Assembly: GCA_029204225.1 (NCBI GenBank)
Contig: CM055102.1
Coordinates: forward strand, 22,408,160 to 22,472,159
DNA from: Diphasiastrum complanatum
Lineage: Eukaryota; Streptophyta; Lycopodiopsida; Lycopodiales; Lycopodiaceae
Length of the DNA: 64,000 bases
Reading direction: 5' to 3'
In this document: positions 20,901-34,134 of the stretch, in pieces
Numbering within the stretch: position 1 is the stretch's first letter
Layout: every line of letters starts with the position of its first letter
Translations under genes and position numbers: made by a program
Notes under the pieces: generated by a model
What the model was told of the DNA's origin: nothing
The model's database searches: none
The model's input: only the letters and a program-made list of their open reading frames with translations

Positions 20901-23900
20901 CTTGCAAACATTAGTTACCAGAGATGACTGGTCTATGATAAAAAAAAGTGCTTCAAAACCTTCGCAGACAACCATATATAGAAAGCATACCAAATGACAA
21001 TCATCTTCAACTACAAAAGCTTTAGATTCCAATCCAGAATCACATCTAGATACCCAAAGTCCTGCTAAATATCGATTCAGTTATTATTCTTAGATTCATT
21101 GTGATTCACTTTCCAATTGAGCTCTCTAGGATACAATCACTAGTGAGCTGAGTCCCTTCCTTAACTAAGGAATACTCTATCCCAAGAATATTGTATATCC
21201 AATGCACATAATTTCAACTGATGGACCCAGATGATTCACTAATCATGAATCTTACAAGCAATATAATTTAAAACACCATCAGTTCCTAGTGAATCCACAT
21301 CACACTGATTGTTTTACCAATTAACTTCATTCGGGAGTAATCAACTACTCAAGTTTATTGCCAATGATTCAGAAATCTCAAATGTCTAGGTGAAGAATTC
21401 AAATATACTAGTATAGCACCACATTTAGATCCTTACCCAAATCATTTATAGGCTAATCCATAAATCTTCTATACAAAGATTTGTTAGCTCTACAAGTATC
21501 TGTCAAAACAATACTTGATCATATGTTCATGTTCACCAACTAGGTTAAGTGCACCAGATAACCTTAGTAACTAAGATTACACAGTAGATTTATACAAGAT
21601 TAATCATGCACATATGAGAATAATCTCACTATGACCCAGTACATAAACACATTCTTACTTGGCAGATTCCTCCAGAACCCACATATGTTACTCACATATC
21701 TCACTGAGATCTTGTAACTCATCTACAAAATATTTTCTATTTCTCATGAGTAAATAACATATTCGAAAAATCTCTGAGACGAATAAAATCTACTCTCAAC
21801 AGTTTTCCAATCCCACTTACCTCTAATTCCACTAATTAACCCCTCCCTGATCCTAGTACTTAAACTAAGATTAGGTTGATCCAATATAGAACTCCTAGAT
21901 TTAATTCTGATCAAACTTACTTCTATTCCAATCAAAATGGAATTAGTACCTTTTGACCTTTTACTGTACTACTTATAGATACTGATTCAGATTCCAAACA
22001 TGTTCCAGTTCCAGATTGTCCATACAATCCCTAGAGATTTTTTCTTATTAAAAAATTTCAATCAGGCATCTTACTCTGAATCTATGAGAAATTCCTTCAG
22101 ATCCAATCTCATTTCTATACCCTAACTGGCTCTCTTCCGAAAGCTATGCAACCAATAGATTTCCAAATAGAATTTTATCCCACCACTTCACCCCTCCTTT
22201 TAAAAAAACTATAAATTTTCATAAAAGTTAACTGGAAAGATGATATATGAAAATATCTAAATCCTAGAAAAGTCAGTAATAAGTGCTTCCACTAAAGGAT
22301 TCACCCTATTACACGTAAGACTTCTCCTTCAAATATCTTCACTCTAAGTGATAGAAACTACTATTCCATCCAAATCCATTTATGCAACAGAGAAATTTTA
22401 TGGTTTAAGAAATTGAAGAATAACTTCATGTTGGAAAGAATTCATATAAACTAGTCTGATTTCTTATATTTGAGAAATTACTAAAGAAGTAAAGGATTAA
22501 TTAAAAAAGCGAGAAATAGTTTTGAGGGCCTTTGATTTTGTAAATAATGAGATATCATACTAGGATCTAGATTAAAACTCAAAATTTTCTAAAATACCGC
22601 ACATTTGATCGAATGGTTTACTTCTTTCCCATATCGCGACTAGGTATTAAACACGCCATTGATCATCAGATCTTTACAATCCTAAAATTTCCTCTCCAAA
22701 ATTACGGATGTCTCATACCATCAGCTTTTCCTTCCAGAAAATACTTAACCGCCTTATCTGATATTCTAGAGATCCATTGATCTTCTAGCTGTTCTACAAT
22801 CAGTATAGGAAATTATCTTTTGTTCCCAAACACTGGAGAATCCTATTTATTTGGATGACTCGCATGCCTATCAGCTGGATACCCAAAATCCACATCTGAT
22901 TATGTGACTTAGATAGAAGAATTAACATGGTTCACTATTACATTCTGAATCTTTCTAGTTATTGACAAGCTTCAAAAACATATTAATGCATCAAATTAAA
23001 GACAAGCTTTTGACACTAACAGATCCAATGTAATCCACGTATCAAATTCCACTTCTAATCTCACAATTGACATCCAAAACTGTGGAGAACTCAATGGTTA
23101 CAAAGATATCATTACGAATTCAACTAAATTCTAACCAGGAAATTAATAACCAGTATCAAGCAATTTTTTTCTAGGATTTACACAAAATCCTAACTGCGAA
23201 ATAATTTTCAAATCACACTTACTACCTCTGATGCCTACTCTTCTTCCCTCCTTAGAATTCCCTGAAAATCTATTTCAGCTAAGGTACCCAAAAGACGTAA
23301 AGACATTAGTAAATGTTTAAAAATTAATTACTATAGGAAAAAGTCTAAAGCAGTTTCATTTCTATCCTATACCTGGGTTGAATATTTGATATATCAAAAA
23401 TCATTTACTAGTATGTGAAACCGTACTAGTCTAATCTTTGAATATAATTCACCATAGGATTTTTTCAGAAATGAAATCCATTATGTAATTCCTATATTAC
23501 AAATTTCCAAACAAATTGGACTATTCTTTCTTTTTATTGACTGGTTTGGCATTACTCCGTTAATATTGACAAAACTTATCCAAACATAGAATATGAAATT
23601 ACATGAATGGAAATCCCACCAATAGCATTTTCAGTAATTCTTGTACTATATCCTCTTGTCAAATTTACTGAGTAGATAAAGAATACTATTGACAATCATC
23701 CAATTTAATCCTTTCATATTGTTTGATGTTTTTAGTTCAGATTGAACAAGTATTTTGCACAAACGTTCACCGATCAACATTGATTAGAAAACTATCAGAC
23801 AAGTAACTGATTTCCAATTTTTATCAATTGAAATTCAACAAAAAGAAAAAATTCAAATATTAACTTTCAATCTGGGAGTTCCAACTCCATAAGTTAAAAG

Positions 23901-24111
23901 AAACACAATAAAAATTGTCAACAATTCATTGTGGTTCCTTCTGTCAATTTTAACTTGTCTATTACCGGAAAATAATTTAGACTTAGTGAAAACATTGTAA
24001 TCAATTTTGACTGATAAACTCAGTTTAATCGAATCACTAATCTAAACTGGTTCCATAGATAATGAGAAAATGACCGAATTTTGATTTTTTTGGAAAACTC
24101 AGTTTTTTTCT
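20901..24111. other. AT-rich non-coding interior of the gypsy-like element
   Basis: Over 3.2 kb there is no frame above about 65 codons and no domain. It has a high A+T content with many stops in all frames. It lies between the gypsy integrase (24112-24830) and the separated 3' LTR (15656-16179), so the likeliest reading is the long 3' untranslated part of that element, now decayed. Confidence 0.45.
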
Positions 24112-24830
24112 TTATTTTATGTAATTCAAAAATTCCGACAAAAATGTTGTTAGTACAAAAAGGCAATCAAAGTCGAAAAAATCAAATTTGACCTCCATTC
24201 TATGGATCACAAAAAATTCCTCCAACAGGACCTTGATAGTCTCATTGATGAAATGGCCTCCACAATCACTGACTAGCTCAACCGAGCATCCAAAGCGCAC
24301 AATGATATTTTCATAAAGAAACTTTGTAGTGGTCCTAACAGCTACTCTTACTACCTTGGCTTCGACCCATTTGGTGAGGTAGTTGGTGGCTACGATTATG
24401 TATCGAGCCTGGGAACTCCTTGTCGCAAGGTGAATTGGACCGGTGTAATCCAATCCCCACTTTTCGAATGGTGCTTGGGCTAAGACCGCGTGCAGTAGGT
24501 CATAATTCAATCTCGTTGGCCTTCTCGCCCTTTGGCACACATCGCACTATTTCAAGTATTCCTATGAATCCTTGTGAATCGTTGGCCACCAACATTCTGA
24601 TTGCAGGATCTTGCAAACTGTAATGTTGGAAGCAAAATGGCCTCCACCCATGCCTTCATGTGAAAGCAAAATGATCTGGGTGGCCTCATGAGGAAGAATA
24701 CACCGCCGAAGAATTTTGTCTGGTCCTCTTTGATACAACTGGCTGGCAATCAGCTGATAAGGTCTAGCCTTCAAGATCAATTTCCTCTGTTCCGTCTTTG
24801 GTAGTGATTTGTTTGGTTGGTCTTGCATTA
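24112..24830 (-). pseudogene. Ty3/gypsy integrase fragment
   Basis: The minus strand shows the zinc-binding HHCC part (LYQRGPDKILRRCILPHEA, SHEGMGGGHFASNI, CWWPTIHKDS, then CDVCQRARRP after a stop near 24546). It continues into the core: WGLDYTGPIH with the first catalytic Asp, YIIVATNYLTKWVEA, and VSDCGGHF with the second. The sequence then becomes Phe-rich and ends without the catalytic Glu region. It would insert element DNA but is truncated and interrupted. Confidence 0.88.
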
Positions 24831-25205
24831 GATATATCCTTGATGTTGAGTTTGAGCTGCATAGAACACAACATATTCATTTATGACAGGATCCATAAAT
24901 GGTTCATATGGTCCGTACCATTGCTACTGCTCAACTTGAGGTGGCATTTGCATCTCTAGTTCCGCTGTTGTTAGGTTTACATGGGCCACTTGTTGGTTCG
25001 CTGGCCCTAGTGGTGCAGGTAAGGCCGTATGTTGTTGTTGATTCGGTGTGCCATACCTTGGTGCCGTGTTGGGTCCCCCTTGATGGTAAGGATAAGAAGT
25101 TTGATAAGGACTTCTCTTCTATTGAACAATCTGTGGGTTAAACGGACAAAATGTCGTATCGTGCGATGTTGCATTGCACAGATGGCAGAATCTATGTGTC
25201 AGTCT
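24831..25205 (-). pseudogene. gypsy Gag C-terminal fragment joined to integrase
   Basis: On the minus strand a single CCHC knuckle, CHLCNATSHDTTFC, is readable near 25190-25150. A Pro/Gln/Tyr-rich stretch follows and leads, with stops, directly to the integrase zinc region. Protease and reverse transcriptase should lie between Gag and integrase but are missing, so a deletion of about 2 kb or more is implied. Confidence 0.6.
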
Positions 25206-25229
25206 CAGATTTTGCGTTAAAACTGGACA

Positions 25230-26640
25230 CTTGTTCGTTGTATGGTTCAGATATGCATTCGGATGATGGTACATGATGTAGTTGCACCTCCTTGGATTGT
25301 ACCTTCTCCCTCACAAAGTGGTTAGCTATCTCAATATGCTGTGTTCTAGCATGGAAGATAGGATTGAAAGCAGTTTGTTGAGAAGCTTGATTGTCACAAT
25401 ATATGTAAGGGATATCCTCGGCCTTTAGCACATGTAGCTCCATCAAGAGTCTTCTTAGCCATAGGAGCTCTTTAGTTTTTGAAGTCAATGCCTTGTACTT
25501 GGCTTCACAAGAAGATAGTGAGATAGTATCATATCTTGCTTTTTGGAAAGCCAAGATATTACTCCTCCACAAAGGAATGTTGCAAATGCACTAATGGACT
25601 TTCTATCCATCTTGTCACCTGCAAAATCTGAATCCGAGTAGGCTCTCAAGTGCAAGTTGGATCCTTCATAAAGTATGCCAAAAAAATCTAGTACTAGAAA
25701 CATATCTAAGCACTCTCTTGGCACTTTTCCAATGATGCACTAAAGGAGCTTGCATACTTTGACTCAACTTGCTTACAAAAAAACTTAAGTCAGGTCTAGT
25801 GATGGTTGAATATATTAGGGACCCTATAAGCTTTCTAAAGAGGGTGATGTCCTCAAAGGATGCTTCATCACCTTCATTAGTTGCTTTCACAACATGCTCC
25901 ATAGGGGTGTCAATCTCCTTACAATCTTTCATACCAAACTTTTCAAGAATGGAAGTAGCATACTTAGATTGACTTATGAAATTACAATTGCTACTTCTAG
26001 ACACTTCTATCCCAAGTATAAACTTTAGGAAGCCTAGATCTACCATCTCAAACTCACTAGATAAATCAACTTTTACTTTGGCTATGCCTTCATCATCATT
26101 TCCTGTCATAATGATGTCATCAACATAAAGCACCAAAATGATGATCTTTCCTTCATTACATTTGAAATATAAAGAAGTTTCATAAGAACTTAATACAAAG
26201 CCAAGGGAATAGAGAAAACCATGCAACCTAGAGTACCAAGCTCTAGGTGCTTGCTTCAACCCATATAGGCTCTTCCTTAAGTAGCACACTATTTGCTCCT
26301 CACCAACCTTGATGAAGCCCTTGGGTTGCATCATGTAGATTTCCTCTTCTAAGAAGCCATTCAAAAAAGCATTTGTCACATCCATTTGGTAGAGATCCCA
26401 CTTGAACAAAGTAGCAATGCAAATGATTAATCTAATAGTTACAAGCTTAGCTACAGCAAATGTTTCTTCATAATCCAATCCTTTTACTTGAAGAAATCCT
26501 TTAGCAACAAGCCTAGACTTGTACTTACTAATAGATCCATCTTGATTGTACTTTATTCTATAAATTCTTACATGCAAGTGGCATCTTCCCTCTTGGAAGA
26601 TTTAAAAGATTCCAAGTATGATTTTCTTCTAATGCATCAT
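25230..26640 (-). pseudogene. copia C: reverse transcriptase and RNase H
   Basis: The 303-codon frame (26577-25666) is a nearly whole copia reverse transcriptase: YKSRLVAKGFLQVKG, LYQMDVTNAFLNGFLEEEIYM, SLYGLKQAPRAWYSRL and the catalytic LYVDDIIMTGND. RNase H follows in shifted frames (SDSDFAGDKMDRKSIS, DTISLSSCEAKYKAL, YCDNQASQ, HFVREKV) and breaks off near 25230 at the gypsy Gag fragment. The 3' LTR is missing. Confidence 0.92.
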
Positions 26641-26714
26641 ACTCTACTTGCATTGCATCTCTCCAAACTTTAGATCTATATGCTTCTTAAAAAGATGATG
26701 GTTCTTCAAGCAAT

Positions 26715-27690
26715 GTAACTAAGAAGGAGTAAGAGGTAGATTATGTAGAGTCTTCCTTTTGCTTTCCCTTGTCCACATAGGTGATCCTTGAGGGCTCGGC
26801 CTTGCTTCTTGATGATCTTCTCGGCCCCCTTTGACTAGGATCTGTGTCTCCATCCTCGGGTTTGTCAAGATCCTCCTCGAATTTGTCAAGATCCTCTTTG
26901 GGTTTGTCAATGCACAATGGGTTAGATCCATTAGACAAGCTTTTAGCAAATTGTGACTCATCAAAACTTACATCCTTGCTTACCTTTACTTTCTTGGATA
27001 TAGGATCATATGTCCTATAGCACTTGCTATTTTCTCCATAGCCAACAAAAATCCCTTTGAAGGAGGTAGCATCTTCCTTCCTTCTTGTCTCCAATGGGAT
27101 GCAGACATAACAAATACATCCAAAAATTTTAAAATCTTTTACATTGGGTTTCTTACCAAACAAAGCTTGATAAGGTGAGATCCCATCAATAACACTACTA
27201 GGAAGTCTATTACACAAGTAATTAGCACAAGTTATAGCTTCTCCCCATAATGAGATGGGAAATGATGCATCGGGTCTTAAAGACTTTACACATTCACAGA
27301 CTCCTATTTTCCTCTCAGCCACCCCATTTTGTTGGGGGGTGTAGGGAAATGTGTATTGCAATCTAATGCCATTGCTCTCACAAAAGTCTTTCATTTAATT
27401 GGAGGTGTACTCTCCTCCATTATCACATCTTAGTGCCTTGATGGAAGTACTAAGTTGCTTCTCAACTAGAGACTTGAACTTAATGAAAGCTTCATATACA
27501 AGACTTTTCTTTGATAGTAACTCAATCCATGTGAATCTAGTACAATCACCTATAGAAGCTACATACATCAAGGCACCTCCATTACTTGCATGTGAAAAAG
27601 TATGTACATCAGAATGTATGAGATCCAAGGGAGAGGGAGATCTTAATGAAGATCTCTTGTAAGAAGATTTGTGTGACTTTTCAAGTAAGC
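26715..27690 (-). pseudogene. copia C: integrase
   Basis: The minus strand has the integrase core: MDLIHSDVHTFSHAS, RFTWIELLSKK and ALRCDNGGEYTSN. A stop at 27395 interrupts it, then PYTPQQNGVAERKIGVCECV carries the catalytic Glu region. The C-terminal part (LFGKKPNVKDFKIFGCICYV, GIFVGYGENSKCYRTYDP) and the acidic linker (DEDLDKPEDGD-like) follow. It is cut near 27690 by a plus-strand gypsy, and Gag and protease are missing. Confidence 0.9.
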
Positions 27691-30150
27691 AGATATTATT
27701 TATCTCGTCTTAAGCAGTGAATGGGTGTGTCCCATTGTTGTATTTCCAAAGAAGAAGATTGAAAATATTCGAATTTGCTAGGATTTCAAAAAACTAAATG
27801 CTGCTACCAAGAAATATCACCATCCATTACCCTTCACAGATTCCATTCTAGACCAGGTTGCTGGAATGTTACAGTTTTTGTGATGGCTTCTTTGGCTATA
27901 ATCAAGTTGGAGTAAGGAAGGAGGATCGATCGAAGACCACGTTTACTACTGATTGGGGCACTTATGCCTACAATAAAATGCCCTTGGTCTTTGCAATGCA
28001 CCAGCTACTTTTCAGATAATAATGATGTTAATTTTTGCTGCATTCCTAAGAACATTTCTCGCACTTTTCATTGATAATATTTGTGTTTATAGTAATATCA
28101 AGTCTTATATTCAGAAACTGAAACTTACATTGCAGAGATGTCGAAACACTTGTTTGTCCCTTCATCCCAAAAAATGTGTAGTATGAGAGAAGGTATACTT
28201 ATGCGGCATAGAATATCCAACAGAGGAATTGAAGTCGACAAAGATAAAGTCGAACTCATAAAGAATCTGTTGATACCAACCAATTACGAGAACGAAGAGG
28301 TTTCTTAGGACATGTTGATGTAGCCCTTACACAATTACTTAAGAAGCAAGTCACTTATATTTGGATAGTAGAACAACAGAAAGCATTCGAAGAACTTAAG
28401 CGGAGGCTGATTAATGCTTTAATTCTAAAACCGCCTAACTAGACGATACTATTTCATAGTTATGTTGATGTGTTAGCAATTGCTATTGGTGTCTGTTTGG
28501 GCTAGAAGGACGAACAATACAAGATCATCCAATATACCATGCTAGTCGCCAGCTTAGTTTCTCGGAGAAAAATTATTCGGCAACAAAAAGAGAAGCACTT
28601 GGAATGATTTTTACTGTAAGAGAATTTTGGCATTATTTGCTGGGATATGCTTTTATATTCCATGTTGATCATTATGCTTTGAAGTATCTTGTTAATAAAC
28701 TTGATTTATCTGGACGAATTGCTCGCTAGGTTTTTTTGCTACAAGAGTTCACTTATCAAGTTGAGCTTCATCAAGAAAAATATCATACTAATGCTGATTA
28801 TCTTTCACGACTTAGCACGGGAAGGATTGAAGAATCATTAAATAATGACTTTCCAGATGAAAATCTATTTGAGATATCTTCTACGAATTCTTTATATTCT
28901 AATGTTATTATTTATTTCAAAGATCAGATATATCCTAACAGGTATGACTTGGAGAAGAAGACAATATTTCAATGCAAAGTAGCTCCTTATACCATTATTC
29001 ACAATGTTTAGTATAAATTTGGTACAGATCATCAGTTAAGAAGGTGTCTTGAAGCTGAAGATATTCCAAAGATTATTCAAGCCTTACATTCTGAAGATGT
29101 CGATGGACATTTTGCCATGAAGAAGACTGTTAACAAGATTATGACCACCAAATATTGGTGGCCTACCATGTTTAAGAATGTCTCTACTTATATTTGATCT
29201 TGTGATCCATGCCAGAGATCTAGTAAACCAACCAAATCTATGAATTGGTCATTGACGCCAATCCTACTACTTGCACTATTGGAAAAGTGGGATTGACTTT
29301 GTTGGTCCAATAAAATAGGTAACTCGACACACTTATTCTAACTGTCAATATATTTTGGTTGCGACGGATTATGCAACGAAGAATGTTGAAGCGGAAGCGA
29401 CGAAACGAAACAATACAAAAACTGTCGTCGCTTTTCTATTCAAATCTATTATCACACATTACGGTTGTCCTCTTGAGTTGGTCAATGATCATGGTACCCA
29501 TTTTCTTAATGATATAACAATCCGACTATTGACTACTTATTTTCTAATTAAACACATAAAGATGACCCCTTATGATCTGAAAGCAAATGGGTTGACTGAG
29601 AGAGCGAATGGAATACTATGCAAGATCCTAAATAAGATCATTGTTGCACATGCTACAGATTGGGATCAAAAGATACCCTCAGTACTTTGGGCATATAGAA
29701 ACACGGAGAAGATCACAACGAAACAGACTCCTTATTTTCTTACATATGGTATGCATCCAATTTTGTCGATTGAATTCAACATGCCAACTTTTTGTATACA
29801 AGCACAACGAACAGATACAGATTGTATTAATGAAAGGTTTTTGACTATTGAAGAAATGTCCAAAGCTCAAAACAATTTGAAGGATGCTACTAAAAAAAAT
29901 TTAGAAACAAGAAAAGAAAAAGCATGGTACTCATATCAAATTTGTTGATCTTAAGGCTGATGATTAGGCTTTGATTTATGACAATCGCCATCAAAAATTT
30001 TCTGGGAAGCTACATATGAGGTGGATGGGACCGTACAAGGTAATTGAAGTATTTGAAAACAGTTCTGTCCAGCTTCAGTCATCGGAAGGTGACTTATTGC
30101 CAACGTGTATTAATGGTTTCAGACTGAAGAAATATTATGTTTATTGAAGG
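27690..30150 (+). pseudogene. Ty3/gypsy polyprotein remnant (RT, RNase H, integrase)
   Basis: The plus strand reads from a gypsy reverse transcriptase (FPKKKIEN, DFKKLNAATKKYHHPLPF, WGTYAYNKMPLVFAM) through RNase H (FTYQVELHQEKYHTNADYLSRL at 28742). It then enters integrase with zinc site (DGHFAMKKTVNKIMTTKYWW, CDPCQRSSKP) and core (VATDYATKNVEAEA, LVNDHGTHFLND, LTERANGILCKILNKI, 29355-29948). A C-terminal tail ends near 30145. Stops and shifts occur throughout. It is truncated at 27690, where copia C begins on the other strand. Confidence 0.9.
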
Positions 30151-30690
30151 ATTTCGAGGGGAGAATCTTTCGAGTATTTTTTGAGGATCTACCCCCAAAA
30201 AAAAATTTCTTTGATTTATATATTTATTACTTATTTGTTATTTATTATTTTATTCATTATTTATTTTTTGGATTTGGTAAATCCTTTTTATTAAATGTTT
30301 ACGCTCACACGTGTTTCCATGTCATTCATATTTATGTCCACATTTATAACTACGTAGAAGACTGCGTAGACATGATATTTTAAATTTTAACGATGTTAAT
30401 CTAATCAAGATTATCTCTTAGCCATCTCAAAAATCGGTAAAGATATCGTCTTTTTATGAATTTTACAGGTGTCAAATCAAGTTGTCACGTGGACATCGTC
30501 ACCACTGTGTCATCGTTTAACACTGTTACTTTCTATTTTCACTTTACACTTTCTTTTTATTCTCACTCTTTCATGTTTGCTCTCGCTTTCCATCACTCAC
30601 CAGCTCTCGAGTGCAAGCACCAGCTCTGCTATCATTTGGAAAATCTAAGCTTCAATCCGTCTAGTTTCAATTTAATCTTTGTTGGATCAA
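30151..30690 (+). other. region after the gypsy polyprotein, possible partial 3' LTR
   Basis: A purine-rich stretch (GAAGGATTTCGAGGGGAGAA, 30147-30166) follows the coding end, as a polypurine tract would. AT-rich and then CT-rich non-coding DNA runs to the broken edge of copia D. I find no second LTR copy. Confidence 0.4.
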
Positions 30691-31910
30691 TGTAGACTGA
30701 GTAGAGTAGCATTTTGATCCATAAAACCTCCTTTGTTGTGGTTGTAAGAGATTTGTACTTAGTTTCACAGGATGATAAGGATATAGTTGCTTGTTTCTTT
30801 GATAGCCAATTAACTAGATTTCCTCCAAGAAAAATTGTGTAAGCACTTGTGGATTTCCTATCCAACTTGTCTCCTACAAAATCTGCATTTGAAAAAGCAA
30901 CCAAAGTTAGATCTTCTTCTTTGTAGATCAATCCATAGTCTAAGGTAGAAGATACATATCTCAAGACTCTTTTAGCCAACTTCCAATGATATATCTTTGG
31001 ATCTTGGATGTGTTGGCTTAGCTTATGCACACTAAAGCTTAAATCAGGCCTTGTCACAATTAACCATATAAGTGAGCCAATAAGACTCCTATAAAGAGTG
31101 ATGTCCTCGAAGGATCTTTCATCATCTTTTATAGGAACTTTTACAATGTGCTCCATTGGTGTATCTATGCCTTTATAGTTTTCCATTTGAAATTTCTTAA
31201 GCATGAAAAGTGCATATCTACTTTGACTTATGAAAGCATGATCTCTCCAAAAGTCAATTTCAAGGCCTAAAATGTCCTGAAAAACTCCTAGATCTTGCAT
31301 CTTAAATTCACTACCAAGGGCATGTTTAGTTTTTTCAACTAGCTCCTCATTATTTCCACTAAGAATGATATCATCTACATAGATGAGAAGACTAACTACA
31401 AAGTTATTTACAAACTTAATGTACAATGAAGAATTCACTAAGATAAAATCCGAGTGATATGAGAAAGGAGTTGAGCCTTGCATACCAAGACCTTGGTGCT
31501 TGTTTTATTCCATAGAGACTTGTGAACAAAAGACAAACTTTTGATTCTTCACCTTCTTTCACAAATCCAGGTGGTTGCTCCATGTAAATCTTCTCCTCAA
31601 GGTAATCATTGAGAAAGACATTAGAAACATCAAGCTGAAACATCCTCCAATTGTGATAACATGCAAGAGAAATGAGAATTCTTATAGTTACCATTTTTGC
31701 AACTGGTGTAAAAGTGTCTTCATAGTCAAGACCTTTGATTTGAAAGTAGCCTTTGGCACAAAGTCTTGCTTTGTATTTGTTGATGGATCCATCATTGTTG
31801 TACTTGATCCTAAATACCCACTTACATCCAATGACATGCATGTTGTTTGGTGGTTCCACAAGCTCGCATGTGTTGTTTGACATCAAGGCTTCAAACTCAA
31901 GGGTCATTGC
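30690..31910 (-). pseudogene. copia D: reverse transcriptase and RNase H
   Basis: Two overlapping minus frames (31907-31416 and 31483-30632) together cover a copia reverse transcriptase: VIGCKWVFRIKYNNDGSINK, MFQLDVSNVFLNDYLEEKIYM, SLYGIKQAPRSWYARL, and after a frame shift LLIYVDDIILSGNN. RNase H follows (FSNADFVGDKLDRKSTSAYT, SLSSCETKYKSL, EVLWIKMLL). The end of RNase H and the 3' LTR are missing beyond about 30690. Confidence 0.92.
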
Positions 31911-31916
31911 TTCAAC

Positions 31917-33217
31917 CTATTTCTCGGATTGAAGTGCTTCTTGGACATCTTTAGGCTCTTCATTCTGATATAAAGAATGTATGATAGGAAGTTTCACCTT
32001 CCACTTGTCTTCCTGTCTCATCATAAGTGAGCCTTCTTGGCTCGGATCTTTCTCTTGTGGATCTTCTTGGTGTAGGTGCTTGAAGTTGCTCCTCCTCAAG
32101 CCTCAGCCTCACCACTTCTTGAACAGCATCAATATTGATGATTGTAGATCATGCATGAGACTCCTTGATCTTTGTTTCATCCAAGTTAAATTTTTGATGT
32201 TCATGAAAGATCACATCTCTACTTACAACATTCTTGTCAGTAGAGGGAAGATAAATTTTATATGCTTTCTTAGAAGATGCATATCCAAAAAAAATTCCAT
32301 TAATAGCACTAGGATCATCCTTCTTCCTAGTTTCTAAAGGTACATGCACATAGCATAAACAGCCAAAGATCCTAAGATGATCTACCTTAGGCCTTTTCTC
32401 ATACAACATCTCAAATGGTGTTCTTCCTTCTATTGCAAGATTAGGAAGTCTATTACAAAGATAATTTGCACATGCAACAACTTCTCCCCAAAATTTTTTA
32501 AGTTGAGATGCTTCTAGCCTAATGGCTTTTGCACATTCACACAAAGTTCTATTTTTTCTTTCAGCAACTCCATTTTGCTGAGGAGTATAAGAACAAGAAA
32601 ATTCTCTTTGTACTCCCTCTTTCTCACAAAAGTCTTTAAACTTGTTAGAGATATATTCACCTCCACTATCACTTCTCAAAGCTTTCAACTTGAAAGAAAA
32701 CTGCTTTTCTACATAAGCCTTGAAAGTAAGAAAAACATCATAAACCATGGCTTTAGAAGATAGCATGTAGATCCAAGAATATCTTGTATAATCATCTACA
32801 AAAGAAACAAAGCAATTTTCTTCTCCTTTGCTTTTGGTTAAAGAGAAATGAACATCAAAGTGCACGCGTTCAAATGGATGTTGTGTTTTGATACTTGATC
32901 TTGGAAAAGATCTTTTATGTGAGTTTGCCAAAACACAAGCTTCACAAGGTTGAAGCTCCTTTGACAGTGTCTTTGGTAGTCCAACAACCTTTCATGCCTT
33001 GACCATAGTTTGCATGGATTTGAAATTGGGATCTCTTATGCCACAGATCCTCTTGATGAAGCTTGGTCTCATAAGCAATATCTGAAATGTTAGCACTCTC
33101 CCTAGAATCTAGTTTGTACAACTTTTCAATCCTAGATCCTCTAGCAATCACTTTATTTTCTCTCAGGATTATACATTTGTCCACATGAAAATTGACATCC
33201 AATCCACTATCATACAA
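31917..33217 (-). pseudogene. copia D: pre-integrase and integrase
   Basis: A pre-integrase piece (LDVNFHVDKCIILRENKV, TKLHQEDLWHKR; 33217-32942) is followed by the 260-codon integrase frame (32931-32149). That frame holds FERVHFDVHFS, CFVSFVDDYTRYSWIYML, LRSDSGGEYISNKFKDF, YTPQQNGVAERKNRTLCE and LRIFGCLCYVHVPLETRKK, so the three acidic catalytic regions are present. The linker to reverse transcriptase (31917-32148) has stops. A stop and shift near 32942 separate it from protease. Confidence 0.9.
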
Positions 33218-33470
33218 CTATCCTACACTAATGAGATTCTTGGTTAGTCTAGGTACGTAAAGTACATCATGCAAATGAAAAGCTTTTGATGATGATGCAT
33301 GCAGTGGAATACTACCAATTCCTTCAATTCTACACTCTACATCATCAGCGGTAGAGATTAATCTTTTTGCACCTAGATATGGCATGAGACTTGTGAAAGA
33401 GTTTCTAGAACTAGACATATGGAAACTAGCCCCACTATCTATCCACCAGATTTCTTCATTCTTGAAAGGA
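33218..33470 (-). pseudogene. copia D: protease
   Basis: The minus strand has the IDSGASFHM active-site region near 33440 and then the protease body (LGAKRLISTADDVECRIEGI, VLYVPRLTKNLISVG). A frame shift after the zinc-knuckle region and a stop at 33218 break it. Confidence 0.8.
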
Positions 33471-33539
33471 AAGATGAAAATCTAGACATCATTAAAGAAT
33501 CCTCTCTTTCACTCTCAATACCCTCACACTCTTTCTCAT

Positions 33540-34134
33540 TAGTAAGGTTAGCTTGTCTGGATTGGTTTTTCTTCTTGAAACAATTTAGTGCATAGTGGCC
33601 CTTCTTGCCACAAAAAAAACATTTGACCTTTGATAGTTTCTTCTTGCCACTGGATGTTGCAACTTATGAGGGTTGATCCTCACTACTTTCTTTGGCTTTG
33701 TCCTTCTTGAAGTGTTGTTCACCTTTGCCCTTGCCTCTTGACTTGTCTTTGGTGAAGAGTGCTTTGTCATCTCCACCATCCTTCAATGAAAGTCTGTTGA
33801 TCCTCAACATCTTGTTCTCTTGCTTGCTTTCTACAACAATGAGAACACCTTGAAGAGTCTCCAAGGATGGAAACTCCTCCCTGACAGCACAAATCTGCAC
33901 AATATTGTCATACTCATCTTTAAGTCCATTAAGAACTACTTGAACAAGTTCAATGTTCTTAAGAGCATCACCAATACCAGCTAACTCTTGATGCAGATCC
34001 TTTACTCTCATTACATAAGATGAAACACTCTCATCTACTCTCTGATAACTTAGAAAGATTTGATTTCTAAGTGTAAGCAATCTAGAAGTATTCTTAATTT
34101 CATAGATTATTTTTAGAGTGTCCCAAGCCTCTTT
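33540..34134 (-). pseudogene. copia D: Gag, C-terminal two thirds
   Basis: The minus strand reads from KEAWDTLKIIYEIKNTSR through LLTLRNQIFLSYQRVDES, YVMRVKDLHQELAGIGDALK and the basic stretch to a CCHC knuckle CFFCGKKGHYALNC (near 33625-33584; a frame shift precedes it). It begins exactly at the edge of element E (34135). The missing N-terminus is at 39483-39737. Confidence 0.9.
34130..34134. repeat. target-site duplication of copia E (left)
   Basis: TCTTT borders the TG of E's left LTR and is repeated at 39478-39482 after the CA of its right LTR. Confidence 0.85.
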
